A stretch of 5,097 bases of DNA from Clostridiaceae bacterium (GTDB taxonomy: Bacteria; Bacillota; Clostridia; Lachnospirales; Lachnospiraceae): the NCBI GenBank assembly GCA_018378255.1, contig JAGZXV010000287.1, positions 1-5,097 of the forward strand. Reading direction: 5' to 3'. This document shows, one piece after another, positions 4,995-5,097 of the stretch. Each line of letters begins with the position of its first letter. Positions within the stretch are counted from its first letter, which is position 1. The notes below the pieces were generated by a model that saw only the letters and a list, made by a program, of their open reading frames with translations, was not told the origin of the DNA and ran no database searches. The position numbers and the translations under genes are program-made.

Positions 4995-5097
4995 AGGGAA
5001 ATCTTTATTTGAGTGATTGGCGGGGGTAACGCCGTGAGTCCAGGGATCGGGCGCGGGGCGTCGGACCGGGCGGGTGGAGGATGGTTCTCTCGCCGGA
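4995..5097. other. Non-coding tail with abrupt GC-rich, G-rich segment
   Basis: A weak stem, ATAAAG (4991-4996) with CTTTAT (5003-5008), overlaps the MarR stop codon and is followed by only TTT, so it is a poor terminator. From 5019 to the edge 59 of 79 bases are G or C (about 75%), and G runs are frequent (5022-5026, 5043-5045, 5049-5051, 5055-5058, 5068-5070, 5072-5074). ATG at 5081 has GGAGG directly against it and GTG at 5074 is also open, but neither can be called as a gene in the few codons available. Confidence 0.55.

Noticed and set aside
5074..5097. GTG at 5074 or ATG at 5081 as the start of a further gene
   Set aside because: Only a few codons are visible, the GGAGG touches the ATG with no spacing, and the segment's odd composition makes a coding call unsupported.

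Overview
The window reads as a chromosomal segment of a Gram-positive anaerobe of the class Clostridia, most likely Lachnospiraceae. This rests on moderate GC content, strong AGGAGA-type ribosome binding sites, sigma-A-like promoters, U-tract terminators and the flavour of the proteins. It is an inference; no rRNA or marker gene is present. All supported genes lie on the + strand, in two transcription units after a truncated gene.

Region 1 (2-709) is the 3' part of a sialate O-acetylesterase-like (SGNH/SASA) carbohydrate esterase whose start lies outside the window. Region 2 (about 711-3374) is a two-gene unit: a FadR/FCD-type GntR regulator, then, 13 bp later, a long-chain mannitol dehydrogenase-family oxidoreductase best matching fructuronate reductase (UxuB). 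The unit has a plausible extended -10 promoter. An 11-bp site between that promoter and the regulator start matches the FadR-family operator pattern TNGTNNNACNA. A strong intrinsic terminator closes the unit. With the esterase beside it, the neighbourhood suggests use of acetylated, uronic-acid-bearing plant polysaccharide: deacetylation, then the hexuronate branch of sugar-acid catabolism under a regulator sensing a pathway acid. The usual partner uxuA (mannonate dehydratase) is not in view.

Region 3 (3396-4994) is a second operon: a near-consensus promoter, a cation diffusion facilitator (CDF) transporter and a MarR-family regulator. The promoter is embedded in a striking 46-bp element, a perfect 17-bp inverted repeat whose arms each contain the self-complementary decamer CAGGTACCTG, with the two decamers centred 22 bp apart. 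The simplest reading is that MarR dimers bind both decamers on one face of the helix and shut off the promoter, which would make transporter and repressor an autoregulated efflux module. This is the most interesting signal in the window, although its parts belong to known families.

Region 4 (4995-5097) has no supported gene. From about 5019 the sequence jumps to roughly 75% GC and is G-rich to the edge, unlike everything before it. I found no rRNA, tRNA, CRISPR array, insertion sequence or convincing new multi-gene system.
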